Below, one piece after another: positions 13,580 to 23,860 of a DNA stretch of 64,000 nucleotides. Source of the stretch: Morella rubra (taxonomy: Eukaryota; Streptophyta; Magnoliopsida; Fagales; Myricaceae); the NCBI GenBank assembly GCA_003952965.2, contig RXIC02000135.1, positions 1 to 64,000 on the forward strand. Reading direction: 5' to 3'. The notes under the pieces were generated by a model. It was given only the letters and a program-made list of their open reading frames with translations. It had not been told where the DNA came from and made no database searches. Within the stretch, counting starts at the first letter, position 1. Each line of letters starts with the position of its first letter. Position numbers and translations under genes: made by a program.

Positions 13580-15604
13580 CTATTCAACAACCCCATATAA
13601 AGATCGAATCAGTGCTAGGATGGAAGGAGCCAGAACGTTATGCCAAATGTACAAGGCACTAGTGACACTAAGAAACATCGGATGCATTGTATACTTGTAA
13701 TTTAACCCAAAGCAAGCAGTGTCATATGGTACAGCTGGCAGATTAGCATCGCCATCCAAAACTTGCTTTCCCACTTGCCTCATGCTAGGCCTAGCTGCCG
13801 GATTTGCATGGGTGCAAAGCAGGCCTAGTTCATCAAAAACCAATATCATTTCCACACCACATAATTACCTTCCAATCTAGGATCACTAGCATCAAGGATT
13901 GCTCCTTTTCTCCTGCACTCGAAGACCCAATCAACCAAAATTACATTTTCAGGCTGCCCTCTGTAGCTCCTCCCTTCCCACAGCCATCTCGAGCATGAAA
14001 GCCCCAAAAGCGAAGACATCAGTCGCAAGTTGTTGGCTTTCCCGTTCTGGTAAGCTCCGGAGCCAAATAACCGAGTAGAACATGGGTTGTATGGGAATCA
14101 GTACAAGGTCAGCACAATCTGCCAAGGCCAATCCTCTAGATCTCTATCCCTAAATTCAGCAATTCAGTATCTAATAGAACATTGCTTGCTTTTATGTCTC
14201 TGTGCAGAACAACCTGTTCCCACTCTTCATGGAGGTAAAGAAGGCCAGATGCTACTCCTCTGATAATTCGAAATCTTGTAAGCCAGTCGAGGCTTGGTCT
14301 TCCATTGCTGTACAAGAACTTGTCAAGACTTCCATTGGGCATATAATCATAGACCAAGAGGAGTTCTCCCCTACGCCGGCAATAACCCAGGAGCTGTACC
14401 AAGTTCCTATGCCTCAGTCTTCCCAGGCTAATGATCTCAGCTACAAATTCCTTCATCCCCTGTTTGGAATCATGGGATACTTTCTTGACTGCAATTTGTA
14501 AATTAGAAGAAGAAATTACACCTCGATAAACCTTTCCAAAACCTCCTGCTCCTAGAAGCTGTTCGTCTTTGAAACCCTTGGTTGCTTTGTAAAGATTCTT
14601 ATAGCTGAACCGGTGAGGACCGTACTCCATTTCCCAATCTTCACGTATTTCTTCGTATTTCTTCCTCCTTATAATGTAAGCAGCTCCAATGAGCGTTACC
14701 AGCATAACCGCTGCTGCTATGAGAGAAATTATGGTCATTACTCCTGGTTTCTCTTTTCTTTCCATCCGTAGGGGAAGTCGAGGAAGGCTTGAAACATCAA
14801 AGCTTTGTGCTTGACCACTTCTATTAAAGCTCCATCCAAGAATGTAATGATAACTTACAAGTGTACCTGTGGCAGATGTGAAACCAACATACATAGGTCC
14901 CAAGATAATTTGGGACAGATCGACGGGTGTTGACAAGAGAGGCCTGTTTGGTTTTGACATTCTGGCCGGGGCTAATGTTACATTCACCAACTTTTCCGCT
15001 TCATCATAGTCTATCCACAATTGCATTGGATTCCCACTTATGAGCTCCAAGCTTATATTCCTTCCTTCTTTATCGGAAAAATAAGTTGCAGGAGCTGATT
15101 GATTTGATTTCAGGCCGTTCACATCAACTCCCACATGGTTGTCATCAATATCTTCGAATTCAGGGTTCTTAACAGAATCAAGCTCGATGGCCAAAATGCG
15201 GTTTCCATCAAGGCCGTTATTTGACTGTTGAAGAGTCCCAGATACTGAATTGCTACAGCATGGGTGAAGTCCATTGAGGGACTAATGGCGAAAGCAATGC
15301 CATGACCACCGCTATGTGGCTCTTGAGGAACCATGGCAAAGACAAAGGCTGTAGAAAATGAAAGAGAGGAAGTTGTGTTGAAGTTTAAAGGAAATCGGTG
15401 GAAAGCTGAACCAACTTGCTGCTTTGAAAGGTTGGTTAGCTGCAATAGACCATTTGGGTGGATTTCTGCGATACCACCAAGATGCAGATTGGCTTGATTG
15501 AACCCATGGTAGATGAATTGGTTTTCATCTTGAGAAAAAGCCAAGGGAATATTGGAAACGCGGAGAATTATCAGAAAACACAGTGATCTAAGAACTGTAG
15601 CCAT
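13580..15604 (-). pseudogene. L-type lectin receptor-like kinase pseudogene
   Basis: A second copy of the intronless LecRK at 24434-26461. It runs from ATG at 15604 leftward in the same order: signal peptide, legume-lectin domain, transmembrane segment, Ser/Thr kinase. The lectin N-terminal half is open at 15119-15604. The rest of the lectin domain, the membrane segment and the kinase N-lobe are open at 14136-15194 in another frame, with GAGGFGKVYRG and HRDIKASNVLLD visible. Compared with the open copy there is a one-base loss near 15212, where the frames switch. There is also an in-frame 15-bp loss in the TTSSG...TSS region. Many small indels lie left of about 14165, so the activation segment and kinase C-lobe are scrambled and DFG and APE cannot be read in frame. 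From about 14170 to 15600 the two copies are very similar; left of that they differ much more. It cannot encode a full kinase. Confidence 0.9.
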
Positions 15605-16725
15605 CGGAGGAAGTAAGGAAAAGGTTCCTTTAGGCCACCGGTATATTACTTTAAGAGTTGGTTAGCTGCAGTATACCTCCGTCGGATTTATTTACTCTTG
15701 GAGGGATGTATACTTGATGAAGTTTTTCGAGATAAGAGATGGGTAGCTAAAATCATCGCCTGCCAAGAGGATACTTTTCTTCTCAGCAAAAAATCCTTCG
15801 CGCACGCCAGCGAAAATTTGAACGTTTGATTTGATAGGCGATCGACTAGAGTCTCTGATTAGGAAAACGATTTCTTGACATCTCTCCCGTTTGATGGTCC
15901 AGGTGTCATACTCATCATTGACCAACGATTTTTTGACCTCGCCAGATGTACAGTCCAAATCAGGGCCGGCTCAAGCTGAATGGAGGTCTAAGGCCATATA
16001 AATCAGTAGGCTTTTTATATAAATTTTAATATACAATATTTAAAATTATCTCAAAATTATTAAATTTAATATAAAATATTCAAAGGTCTCATTCATTATT
16101 TTTATAGGGCTCTCATACAAGACATTAAGGCCCATAATTTGCACACTTAAGAAATTTATAGTGCATCTCCATAACTTGCACAGTTAAGAAATTTATAGGC
16201 ATTTTTTCTCTTTGATCAAAGTTCAGGAAATATAAAAAAATATTAGGAGGCCTAAGAAAAATATATCACTCGATGAGTAAAAAGACAGTCACTCATATAA
16301 AAAATATGAAAAGATTGTATTTTGTAATTTGTAATTTTTTTTCCTTTAGCTCAGTGTCTTTTTATTTTTTTGATCATCTACAACACTTAAAAAAAATTAA
16401 TTTTTTTTTTTATAAGCTCTTTATAGGGCCTTGCTCAGGGTGAGGCCTTAGGCTATCACCTAACTTACCTTACCTTTGAGCCAGCCCTGGTCCAAATGTC
16501 ATACTTACCTAGATGTAGGTATATTCCAATTAAGAATGTAAACTAGTTGTTCCACCACCTTCTCGTGATCAATTCAATGAAAGCTCCTAAATGGTATGTT
16601 TGCAGACAGAGGTCTAGTCCGTCAATTGAGTTTTGCACCATGATTACCAAAGAAAGAGAAGACTCGCAGATTTTTCTTTTAGTCAATTGCGTGCTTCTCC
16701 CCCATTGGGAAAAAAATGCGCACAC
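15605..16725 (-). repeat. Segmental duplicate B: upstream region of the LecRK pseudogene
   Basis: Matches the upstream region of the open LecRK copy. Shared strings include GGAAGTAAGGAAAAGGTTCC, TACTCTTGGAGGGATGTATA, CTTGATGAAGTTTTTCGAGA and, beyond the MITE, GATCAATTCAATG, TTTGCAGACAGAGGTCTAGT and ATTTTTCTTTTAGTCAAT. It is interrupted by the hAT-type MITE at 15961-16489. Part of the hairpin seen in copy C is deleted here. Confidence 0.85.
15961..16489. mobile_element. hAT-type MITE with intact ends and 8-bp target duplication
   Basis: A 529-bp AT-rich non-coding element. Its ends are CAGGGCCGGCTCAAGC and, read from the other side, CAGGGCTGGCTCAAAG, a terminal inverted repeat of about 15 bp. 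It is flanked on both sides by the same octamer GTCCAAAT (15953-15960 and 16490-16497). The empty site is preserved in duplicates A and C, which read AGTCCAAATGTCAT (one extra A in A). The 8-bp duplication and CAGGG termini fit the hAT superfamily. No transposase is encoded, so it would depend on an autonomous relative. Confidence 0.93.
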
Positions 16726-18055
16726 ATACGACAGCTGTAACTCAGTTGGTACTGCCCACTAATTCACTAGCTTCAAGTTCAGGAGTTCAAGTAGGACATA
16801 AGTTAAAATTGCTTGCAAAAGAAAAGCTTGGCCTTAGGCCTAAGCTTATTCATCCAATCCGGCCAGCGGCGGTCTTCCAACGCCGTATTTATCTCTGGTT
16901 CCGGCAAGCCAAGGTCTGTGGCTACCTGGAACCGGAGCCCTATTTGGACATTTCTTGGATGTGAAAAGTGGAAAATTCCGCCAGTTTAGCGAAAACCCGT
17001 TTTGTGTTTTTTTTTTCTCTAAATATCAAAATGACATCATTCCAATTAAAATAGAACGACATCGTTTATTATTATTTATTACAAATAAGACCCTGGATCA
17101 AAACAGCAATGACATCAACGATTTGATCTAGGGTTTCATTAACCCTAATGCTACTCCCTCCCTCGTTCATCTCTCTCAATCTCTCATCTCTCTTAGTCGC
17201 TCATCTCTCTCAGCAGTTCTCTCCCTCTCTGGCTCTCTCGCAGCGACGTTTTCTCCGTTCTCTCCCTCAACGTTGACAACTCGAGCATTTCGCACTTTGA
17301 AGCCTCTGGACTGGAGTCTTGAGTCTTTTCACACTTCGCAGAATTTCAGCATCTAATTTCACATTTCCACTTGTGCTTTGTAATTTTTCATTTTATTTGT
17401 GTGGAATTTCTTGCTAACCTCATATTCTGTTTTTGTTTAGAGTTTTGGTCCCGTTCAAATTTGGGGATTTCTAACACTGTGAATCAGTGGTAAGTTTTTT
17501 TATTATACTAATGTGAATGATAAATCTGTGATTATCGAATCAATTTTCTTTTAATCAAATTGTGTGACTTTAAGTTCAAATTTTTTGAATAGTTGAATTT
17601 GTGAATCTGTGTTCAAAATGTTGAATCTGTGTGAATCGTGACTCTAGATTCAAATTTTTTGAATATGTGTGAATCGTTTATTTTTGTTAAATAAGGCCTA
17701 AACGAGAAAAAAAAAATGTGGCTCAAAACATTACCGGAATTCCAACATCCAGTTCCGCTTAGTCCACTTCCGATTATGCTAAGTCTAACAATATCCCTTA
17801 GCAGAAGCAGAATCCATTTTGGGTATCCGCTAGTTAGCAGACTATATGGTAGATTGTCAAATTTCAGTAACAACATGTACCATGTACACCCATACTTATG
17901 CCTAATGGATAGAATTGAGACCGGCTTGTGGGCTTATGGTCTTGCTAGTGTTGTGGTGGCAAGCTCACTTAGTGGGCAGTAGCTACAACTCAAATTGGAC
18001 ATTCTGCAATTGGGTGCTCTTATGGTCACGCTCAGGGAATTCGTAGCTTAGACTG
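16726..18055. other. Intergenic; possible SINE scrap and leader-like pyrimidine tract
   Basis: No gene recognised. Near 16735-16795, TAACTCAGTTGGTA followed by AGTTCAGGAGTTCAAG weakly resembles the A and B boxes of a tRNA-derived SINE. An imperfect palindrome, AAGCTTGGCCTTAGGCCTAAGCTT-like, lies near 16824-16847. From 17150 to 17290 there is a dense TCTCTC tract reminiscent of a transcript leader, then repeated GTGAATCTGTG-like words to about 17680. The open frame at 17716-17982 has no recognised relatives. Confidence 0.35.
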
Positions 18056-19095
18056 GTAAATAACATTGAGTGATAGTTCAGAGCTAGGAATGGAGTAAAA
18101 AAATCCGGTTTAGACCCTATTAACGCCTAGAAGGGAGGAATATGTGTTTTCCTTTTAATTAAAGATCAACAACAATTTTAAAACACGTTCTAAAGTTGTT
18201 CAGCCTAGATATGTATAATAATTAACTTAATCAACAAATAAGCAACAGAAAATTTAAATTAAACTTCAATCACACAAAGAGACAAGGATTTGGTTGACGA
18301 AGTGGAAAACCTTTGAAATATCATTCAAAGGAAAAAAATCACTTTAGGCTAGCAGCTACCTGAAATCCACTAAGAAGAAAACCTTACAAACAGTGATTCA
18401 GACACAAGAAACCCTAGTTGCTTGACTCTGACAACCCTGATATAATAATCTAAGCATCCTTGCTTAGACCCGCTCCGTGCGGCATTCACCTCAGGCCTCT
18501 GGGATTTTTCTTATGAATTCTTCATGAACAAACTTTGTTCTTCAGCACACCTTCAACATTATGAAGGTTCTATAGCAGGATGACTGAAAACTAAGAAAAG
18601 CTGATCAATTTAAGGCATGAATTATCTGGGGTTTTTCTCTCAAGGAAGAGACACAAATATTCTCAATGGAAGCCTTGATCATATTTTGGACGGTCCCTCG
18701 AAACCTAATAGGGTTTTCCAAGGTTTCATAAGGAAAGTCTAGAAATTCAGTGATTTCTGAAATTTGCTGGAAGTCGCTCGAGCGAGAGTCGAACGCTATG
18801 TCTCTGTCTGAAATTATAACTGGGCGCTCGAGCGTCTTGTGAGTCAAACTTGATGTCTCTGTCTAAAATTATAACTGGGCACTTGAGCGTGAGTCAAACG
18901 TGATGTCTCAGTCTGAATTCTCCTAAGGGCGCTTGAGCGTGGGTCAAACGTGAGAAGACTTTGGACAGACCTCCAACACTAACTCTTGAACAAATCTGGG
19001 AACCAAAATTACAACTCGATCAAGACATATTTTGACATGAAATTTTGCTAATACAAAAATGCACTAACATGGAGATTGATCTTCTTGAAAGAAAC
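18056..19095 (-). repeat. LTR-like fragment with CTCGAGCG minisatellite
   Basis: Non-coding sequence resembling part of a plant LTR in reverse orientation. At 18770-18960 a unit of roughly 60 bp is repeated about three times with divergence: GGGCGCTCGAGCGT..., GAGTCAAACGTGATGTCTC and TCTGAAATTATAACT. The same CTCGAGC theme appears in the LTR-like stretch near 12060-12260. No partner LTR or coding interior was found, so the assignment is tentative. Confidence 0.4.
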
Positions 19096-19138
19096 TTTAT
19101 GAATAGTGGTCAACCTATAGCAACTACCGGTTCGGGGC

Positions 19139-19385
19139 AACTCGTCTCACTATCATAAGGTCATTATTTGGTGCTTGGCTACCCCAAATATTTGGCCTAA
19201 TAGAATAACTATAAAATAATCTCTCACTCTATCAAATCATTTCTTTTTGTCAAAATAAAAATTTACTCAAATTATCTCTCTTCACTTTTTCATCAATTCT
19301 CATGCACCAAAATTTTGAAACTCCCAAAACTTTTTGCTAGCCAAAACCTACCAACTTGGCTTAAGGAAGTCGGATGCACATTTCT
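19139..19385 (-). mobile_element. MITE-like repeat, family copy 1
   Basis: Its reverse complement resembles 38190-38415 and part of 39186-39560. Shared features are a GCTAAAATTTTG / GCAAAAAGTTTTG start, a GAAAAAGTGAAGAGAGA segment, AGATTATTTTATA and a final CCAAATATTTG / CCAAATTTTTG block. It is AT-rich and non-coding. Superfamily not determined. Confidence 0.45.
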
Positions 19386-19570
19386 TTAAACCATTTCCAT
19401 CACCAACTAATTGATTAGTGTCATCAGTGCAGTAAATCATGCTCAGGACTTGATCATTGAAAATGTCAATGTTCGATGCAGTGATTAATTAAATATAAAA
19501 TTGTTTGAACTTAGAGAGCTGCAGATATATCGCTTATTCAGACTGAGGAAATTATCTCTGTAGAATACTT

Positions 19571-19713
19571 TTTTTTTTGGGCTAAGTAAATTCAATAAAA
19601 ACAGAACAGAACATCAAAGCATCCACCTACAGAGAATTCAGGGGGGTTGGGGGGATTATCACAAGAGGAAATATCAAAAGGAATACAATGAAGAGGATTT
19701 TTCCAGAAACATC
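19571..19713 (-). mobile_element. Short retroposed insertion with 15-bp target duplication
   Basis: A 143-bp insertion beginning with a T run, so the A tail is on the reverse strand. It is bounded by CTCTGTAGAATACTT (19556-19570) and CTCTGCAGAATACTT (19714-19728), 14 of 15 identical. Tail plus long duplication is the signature of LINE-driven retroposition. The body is too short to identify its source; a heavily 5'-truncated LINE or a SINE are both possible. Confidence 0.75.
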
Positions 19714-20089
19714 CTCTGCAGAATACTTATTGCGCCTAAGTAGGTGTAAAATCCGGTGCACAGTTCTGGAATTTGTTTCCTTGTCCCAAAGTGCATTTCT
19801 TTCTCTCAATTGGCTTGGAGTATTCTTCCATTATTTTCTTCGTCCCCAACTGCATCAGAGAAAGACCCAGGAGATATTACTTTATACCATACCTAAGAGG
19901 AAAACTGCAGTACAACATCATTGACTCCGTAGCAGGTAAGCATTTGACCAAGTGACTAATTCTTTCCAGATATGAGATACATCCTCACATGATCACCAGG
20001 TTTCAGAATTACACTAATCGAAGCCTGTTAATTGGTCTCCATATACATATCAGGATCCAATTGAAAGAAAGGAAAGTTACCTTCATGAG

Positions 20090-20192
20090 GATTGGTGGAA
20101 ATAGGAATTCGTGAGGGTGAATTCTTGGCCGAATGCGCATTGGTAGATATCTTCGGCATTTGTGATGTTGAGTTTTTAGCTGAATTGGCAGC
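20090..20192. repeat. Diverged tandem duplication of about 50 bp
   Basis: Two adjacent units begin ATTGGTGGAAATAGG and ATTGGTAGATATC and end CTTGGCCGAATGCGC and TTTAGCTGAATTGGC. Both strands stay open across the pair, giving a 16-17 residue amino-acid repeat on either strand, but no protein family is recognisable. The neighbouring forward open frame 20267-20476 is basic in its middle and also unrecognised. Confidence 0.4.
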
Positions 20193-20639
20193 TGCGTATT
20201 GGGACGTCTCCTCGTTCCGCATGCCTCAAAGAAGTCACAGCCTATCTCACCTATTTCTAAGGCAAGTTGATGCAGTTTAGTATGGAGGACTCGCCGAGTT
20301 TGACTCAGTTATTAAGCTTTGGCGAGGAAGGATATTTTGGAGGGAAACAGCTGGAGAGTAAGAGGATGAAGAAGAAGCCTATTATTCCTCTCGTGGGAGA
20401 TCTATTTTCAAGGAAAAAACGATCTTCTTCTGCTCTGCATAACCCTCTCTATTCATCTCCCAACCTGTGTAATTGAAATCGAGTTTGCCTTTTTTTTTTT
20501 TTTTTTTTCCTTCTTGTCCTTGTGTCGATTGATTTGTTTCATTTTCTTCAAGAATTTGGGCTCGGGAGATAAGCACGTTTGTTTTGATTTTCTGGGATAT
20601 GCATGTAAAGGTTATTTATAATTATAGCTATTCAATTTT

Positions 20640-20836
20640 TGCTGTCTTGTGATTACAGTATGCAAGATTTGTTGTGGGTATTTTTTGGGCCGTTCTGCCG
20701 TTTGTTGTGGACCTTTGGTCTTTTAATTCTGGCATTCTGCTGTAATGGGCTAAGTAGCCCGTCTTTGGGCCTGTGTGTCTTTGTAATTTCTTCATTATTA
20801 AATAAATTTTTAATTATCTTTAAAAAAACAAAAAGA
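20640..20836 (+). mobile_element. Probable 5'-truncated LINE 3' end
   Basis: The sequence around GGCCTGTGTGTCTTTGTAAT, ATTATTAAATAAATTTTTAA and a terminal A-rich ATCTTTAAAAAAACAAAAA looks like the 3' untranslated end and tail of a plant L1-type LINE. No target duplication was found, so the 5' border is a guess. Confidence 0.4.
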
Positions 20837-20999
20837 CCAGTGGCGCCAATCGAGTCACGACGAAGGAAGATACCCTGCAAGGCTGAGAGAGAGAGTTCTG
20901 ATTCCCCCTCGTATATCTGACATCTGTTTGTTTAGCGAGAAAGTGAGGGAAGGAAAAGGAAAGAAAAAAGAAGGGAAAACGGTACTGCAGTAGAGAGAG

Positions 21000-23240
21000 A
21001 TGCAAGCTGTGGTGGTGAATATGCCCTCATACTGCGGCGGGGCCCAACCAGCTCTTCCTCTTCTTCTCACCCCTCCAAGGTTCTATCTCTTTCTCTTCCT
21101 CCCTCCCTCTCTGTGTCTCAATATTTACGCTCTCATCGTAGAAATTCACAGAGCTCGAGCTTGTTTGGCACGCATTTTTCTGTCACGAGGGGACAGAATC
21201 CAGAGAAGCGAGGTTTATGCCGTTTCACTCCAGCTCGTTTCCCTTCCCGTTCACGCAAGCCTGGTAACTTCATTATTTTTGGATAATTTGTTTTCCGTAT
21301 GTGTATCATTTTGAACTCTTTGGAGGATTTGGATTGGATTGAAGCAGGGGAGAGATGATTTCGTTGGTTGTTCATTGGATATGGGCTCTTCTGAGTAATT
21401 ACAAATTCTAAGGGATTACCTTTTAGGGTAGTATTTATACAAGATTTAACTCCTTAACCATAGATATAATCCCAATACTCTCTCTGAGCCTTTTCTTTGA
21501 GTCCATATCTGTCTCGAGGTCATGGAATCTGGAAACTTAGATGTTACAAAATTTGAGCGGATGTATACAGATTCTTTAACTATGCATTCCTGTTACTGTT
21601 GGGGAAGTTGGACCCGGTAAACAACTATTTCAGTTTAGGCTGTCCAATTTTACCAATATTTTGCAACCTTGACAATAACTTTTGCTTGTTCCAAGTCTAA
21701 GAAGGAAGAATGAATACCAAGTTATTCAGGTTCTGTGGGGAATAGAACAAAAAGTGTAACCTGGGTTTTGCTTTATGCATATTTCATATTTTCGTCACTT
21801 TCATTGTGGAAGTGCTTAGATTATTCAGAGGTTGCCCATGAATCCACTTTCTTTGCATTTTAGCAGTTTCTTCTTTATGTTTTAAATTTTTTATATTTTA
21901 TGCATTTGATCCCCTAAGATTTAATTCCTAGGTCCCTCCCTGCTCCAAAAGTATGGTGAGAGAGGGTGAGAGTTGATACATGGTGAAGAATCTGATGCTA
22001 CCCGAGTTTCAGTTGTAATTGGTGTGTTCAAAGTATGCTCAATAATCTTCTTGCAATGTGTTTGAATATTTGGGGAGAGTCTCCCTGCCTTTATACCTCT
22101 GAGTAATGCTAATAACAAAGTTTGTGGTTTTTCCTCCAGTTTCTGATGACATGGATAGCTATCCTAAAACTAGATGATCTTGGGAGAAGACCCCTGCTAA
22201 TTGGGGGTGTCAGTGGGATTGTATTCAGCCTATGACCATCCATCTATATTGCGTATTATTTATATTTTACTGAGCACTGACAAAAAGTACAGTGAGAGCT
22301 TAACACTACCTAAGGTTAATTCTGCTTTTCTTTAAATCTCTACAGGCTCTTTCTCTCTTTCTGCTTTCTGCTTATTATAAAGTTCTTGTAGGTTTGCCTA
22401 TTGTTGCTGTAGCTGGTCTACTTCTCTATGTTGGTTGCTATCAGGTACCCTTTTTCTCTTTCGAAGATTGCAATTCTCTGCACTATTTTCTTTCGATTAT
22501 AACTATAAGGAGCACTCCTAGAGTGTAGCAAAAGCAGCCGAAGTTTGTCTTCCAACATTGATAGAAGTTTATACTGTAGAAAGGCCCCTTAATTTTTTCT
22601 AGGATAAAAATAAAACAATAAAAGGCTAGCAGTTAATTTTTAATGAGTAATGATAATTGTTTTTGGTTAAATACACGTTCCACCTTCCAACTATGGGGGT
22701 CTTAACACTTTGCAACCTTCCTTAAAATTTTCAGTTAATTTAGATGGAACATGATTTTTTGACATACGAAATGACAATTTTGTCCCCATAGTTTTTTTTA
22801 CAGTGATAATTTTATGAGGGTAAAATCGTAATTCTTTTATAATCACATATGTATGCTCCAAGATACGAGCTCATGGTCCCCAACAAAAATCATGTAGGCC
22901 CGAATTTCATAGGGTACAACTTAGCTAGTGGGCCTCCTCCACCTCCCTTGAAGGAGGCATTCCCATTTGAATCTTCTTACCCTTCGAAGCCCCGATCTCC
23001 CTTTGGCTGTTGTTGTGTGCTCCTACAGTTATTATGGGAAAAGAGAAAGGAAGAATGATATTGTTTTCTCCCTAAACAAGAGTAATGCAAATGTCAATTC
23101 ACTCATATATTTCTATCCCTTGAATTGTCTTTCAGATATCATTTGGGCCGATCAATTGGCTTATGGTATCAGAGATATTCTCCCTTCGGACAAGAGGGCG
23201 AGGGATTAGTCTTGCTGTTCTTACTAACTTTGGTTCAAGT
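21000..23240 (+). pseudogene. Broken chloroplast D-xylose/H+ symporter-like 3 (plastid sugar transporter) gene
   Basis: Recognised from three C-terminal exons of a major-facilitator sugar/proton symporter. Exon 22140-22220 has 27 codons and contains DDLGRRPLLIGGVSGI. Exon 22346-22444 has 33 codons, begins ALSLFLLSAYYK and ends LLLYVGCYQ. The exon from 23136 contains ISFGPI, MVSEIF and LRTRGRGISLAVLTNFGS. Each has AG before it and the first two have GT after, all in matching phase 0. The spacing and words match the chloroplastic xylose-symporter-like family (Arabidopsis XYLP3 type, from memory). An ATG at 21000 begins a Ser/Arg-rich, transit-peptide-like reading (21000-21079 joined to 21142-21263). 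It may be the original first exon, but that 62-bp intron is short and the link is inference. Exons for most of the twelve-helix core are missing between 21263 and 22140. The last exon is cut near 23240, where reverse-strand LecRK sequence begins. It cannot encode a transporter. Confidence 0.8.
22445..23135. other. Intron-like sequence of the symporter pseudogene with repeat remnant
   Basis: Lies between two symporter exons. About 22660-22840 (AAATACACGTTCCACCTTCC..., then GTCCCCATAGTTTTTTTTAC) looks like a decayed non-coding repeat of the type common in plant introns. No exon is visible. The short open frame at 22849-23058 is not convincing. Confidence 0.45.
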
Positions 23241-23243
23241 TGG

Positions 23244-23605
23244 CTAATGGCAAAAGCCATGCTGTGGCCACCCATATTTGGCTCTTGAGGAACCATGGCA
23301 AAGACAAAGGTTGTAGAAAATGAAAGAGAGGAAATTGTACCAGATGAAGTTGTGTTGAAGTTGAATGGAAATCGGTGGAAAGCTGAACCAGCACGCTGGT
23401 TTAAAAGGTTGGTTAGCTGCACTAGACCATTTGGGTGGATGTCTGCGATACCACCAAGATGCAGATTGGCTTGAGAGAACCCATGGTAGAAGAATTGGTT
23501 TTCTTCTTGAGAAAAAGCCATGGGACTATTGGAAACATAGAGAATTATCAGACAATACAGTGATCTAAGAACTGTAGCCATTGGAAGAAGTAAGGAAAAG
23601 GTTCC
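23244..23605 (-). pseudogene. LecRK 5' fragment (signal peptide and start of lectin domain)
   Basis: Begins at an ATG at 23581 and reads MATVLRSLYCLIILYVSNS, then NQFFYHGFSQANLHLGG and SLSFSTTFVFAMVPQEPNMG. It corresponds to roughly the first 115 residues of the open LecRK copy plus about 24 bp of its 5' flank (GGAAGAAGTAAGGAAAAGGTTCCT). It stops abruptly at about 23244, where symporter exon sequence starts on the other strand. The open frame continues upstream into LINE-like sequence (23606-23836), giving a 234-codon chimeric frame. No kinase is attached. Confidence 0.88.
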
Positions 23606-23860
23606 TGTTTGAGAATTAACTGCCACATCCACATTTATGTTGGTAGATTCCGGAGGTGGAGCTTTCCACGCGATAGATTTTGTAGCTGAAAGCTGTATTT
23701 TCCAAGCATTCCAATGGTCCCAACTAACCTTTGAGACTTGTCGAGCCGAGGAAAGAATGTTATCCCTTTTACCTGTATGGACCAATTTGTTTAAATATCT
23801 CCAATACCTGAGAAATGAGTTTTTCTTCTTTACCAATCTGTCCTGTCAGATGTCACTATG
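23606..23860 (-). pseudogene. LINE RNase H-like fragment
   Basis: Reverse-strand translation gives WKAPPPES followed by INVDVAVNSQTG. This is the PPP...K/N-F-D-A-V start typical of the RNase H domain at the 3' end of plant L1-type LINE ORF2. An upstream stretch with SKVSWDHWNAWKIQ is typical of the linker before it. The fragment runs directly into the LecRK 5' flank. Confidence 0.5.

Noticed and set aside
16735-16800. Possible tRNA-derived SINE
   Set aside because: The A and B box matches are weak and there is no tail or target duplication; mentioned only within the intergenic entry.
17716-17982. 88-codon forward open frame
   Set aside because: No domain, signal or family resemblance; likely chance.
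18770-18960. CRISPR-like spaced repeat
   Set aside because: The units are diverged, few and lack unique spacers of constant length; this is a minisatellite in plant nuclear DNA.
20028-20476. Small open frames over the tandem duplication and its right flank
   Set aside because: Both strands are open because of the repeat; no family recognised and no splice context.
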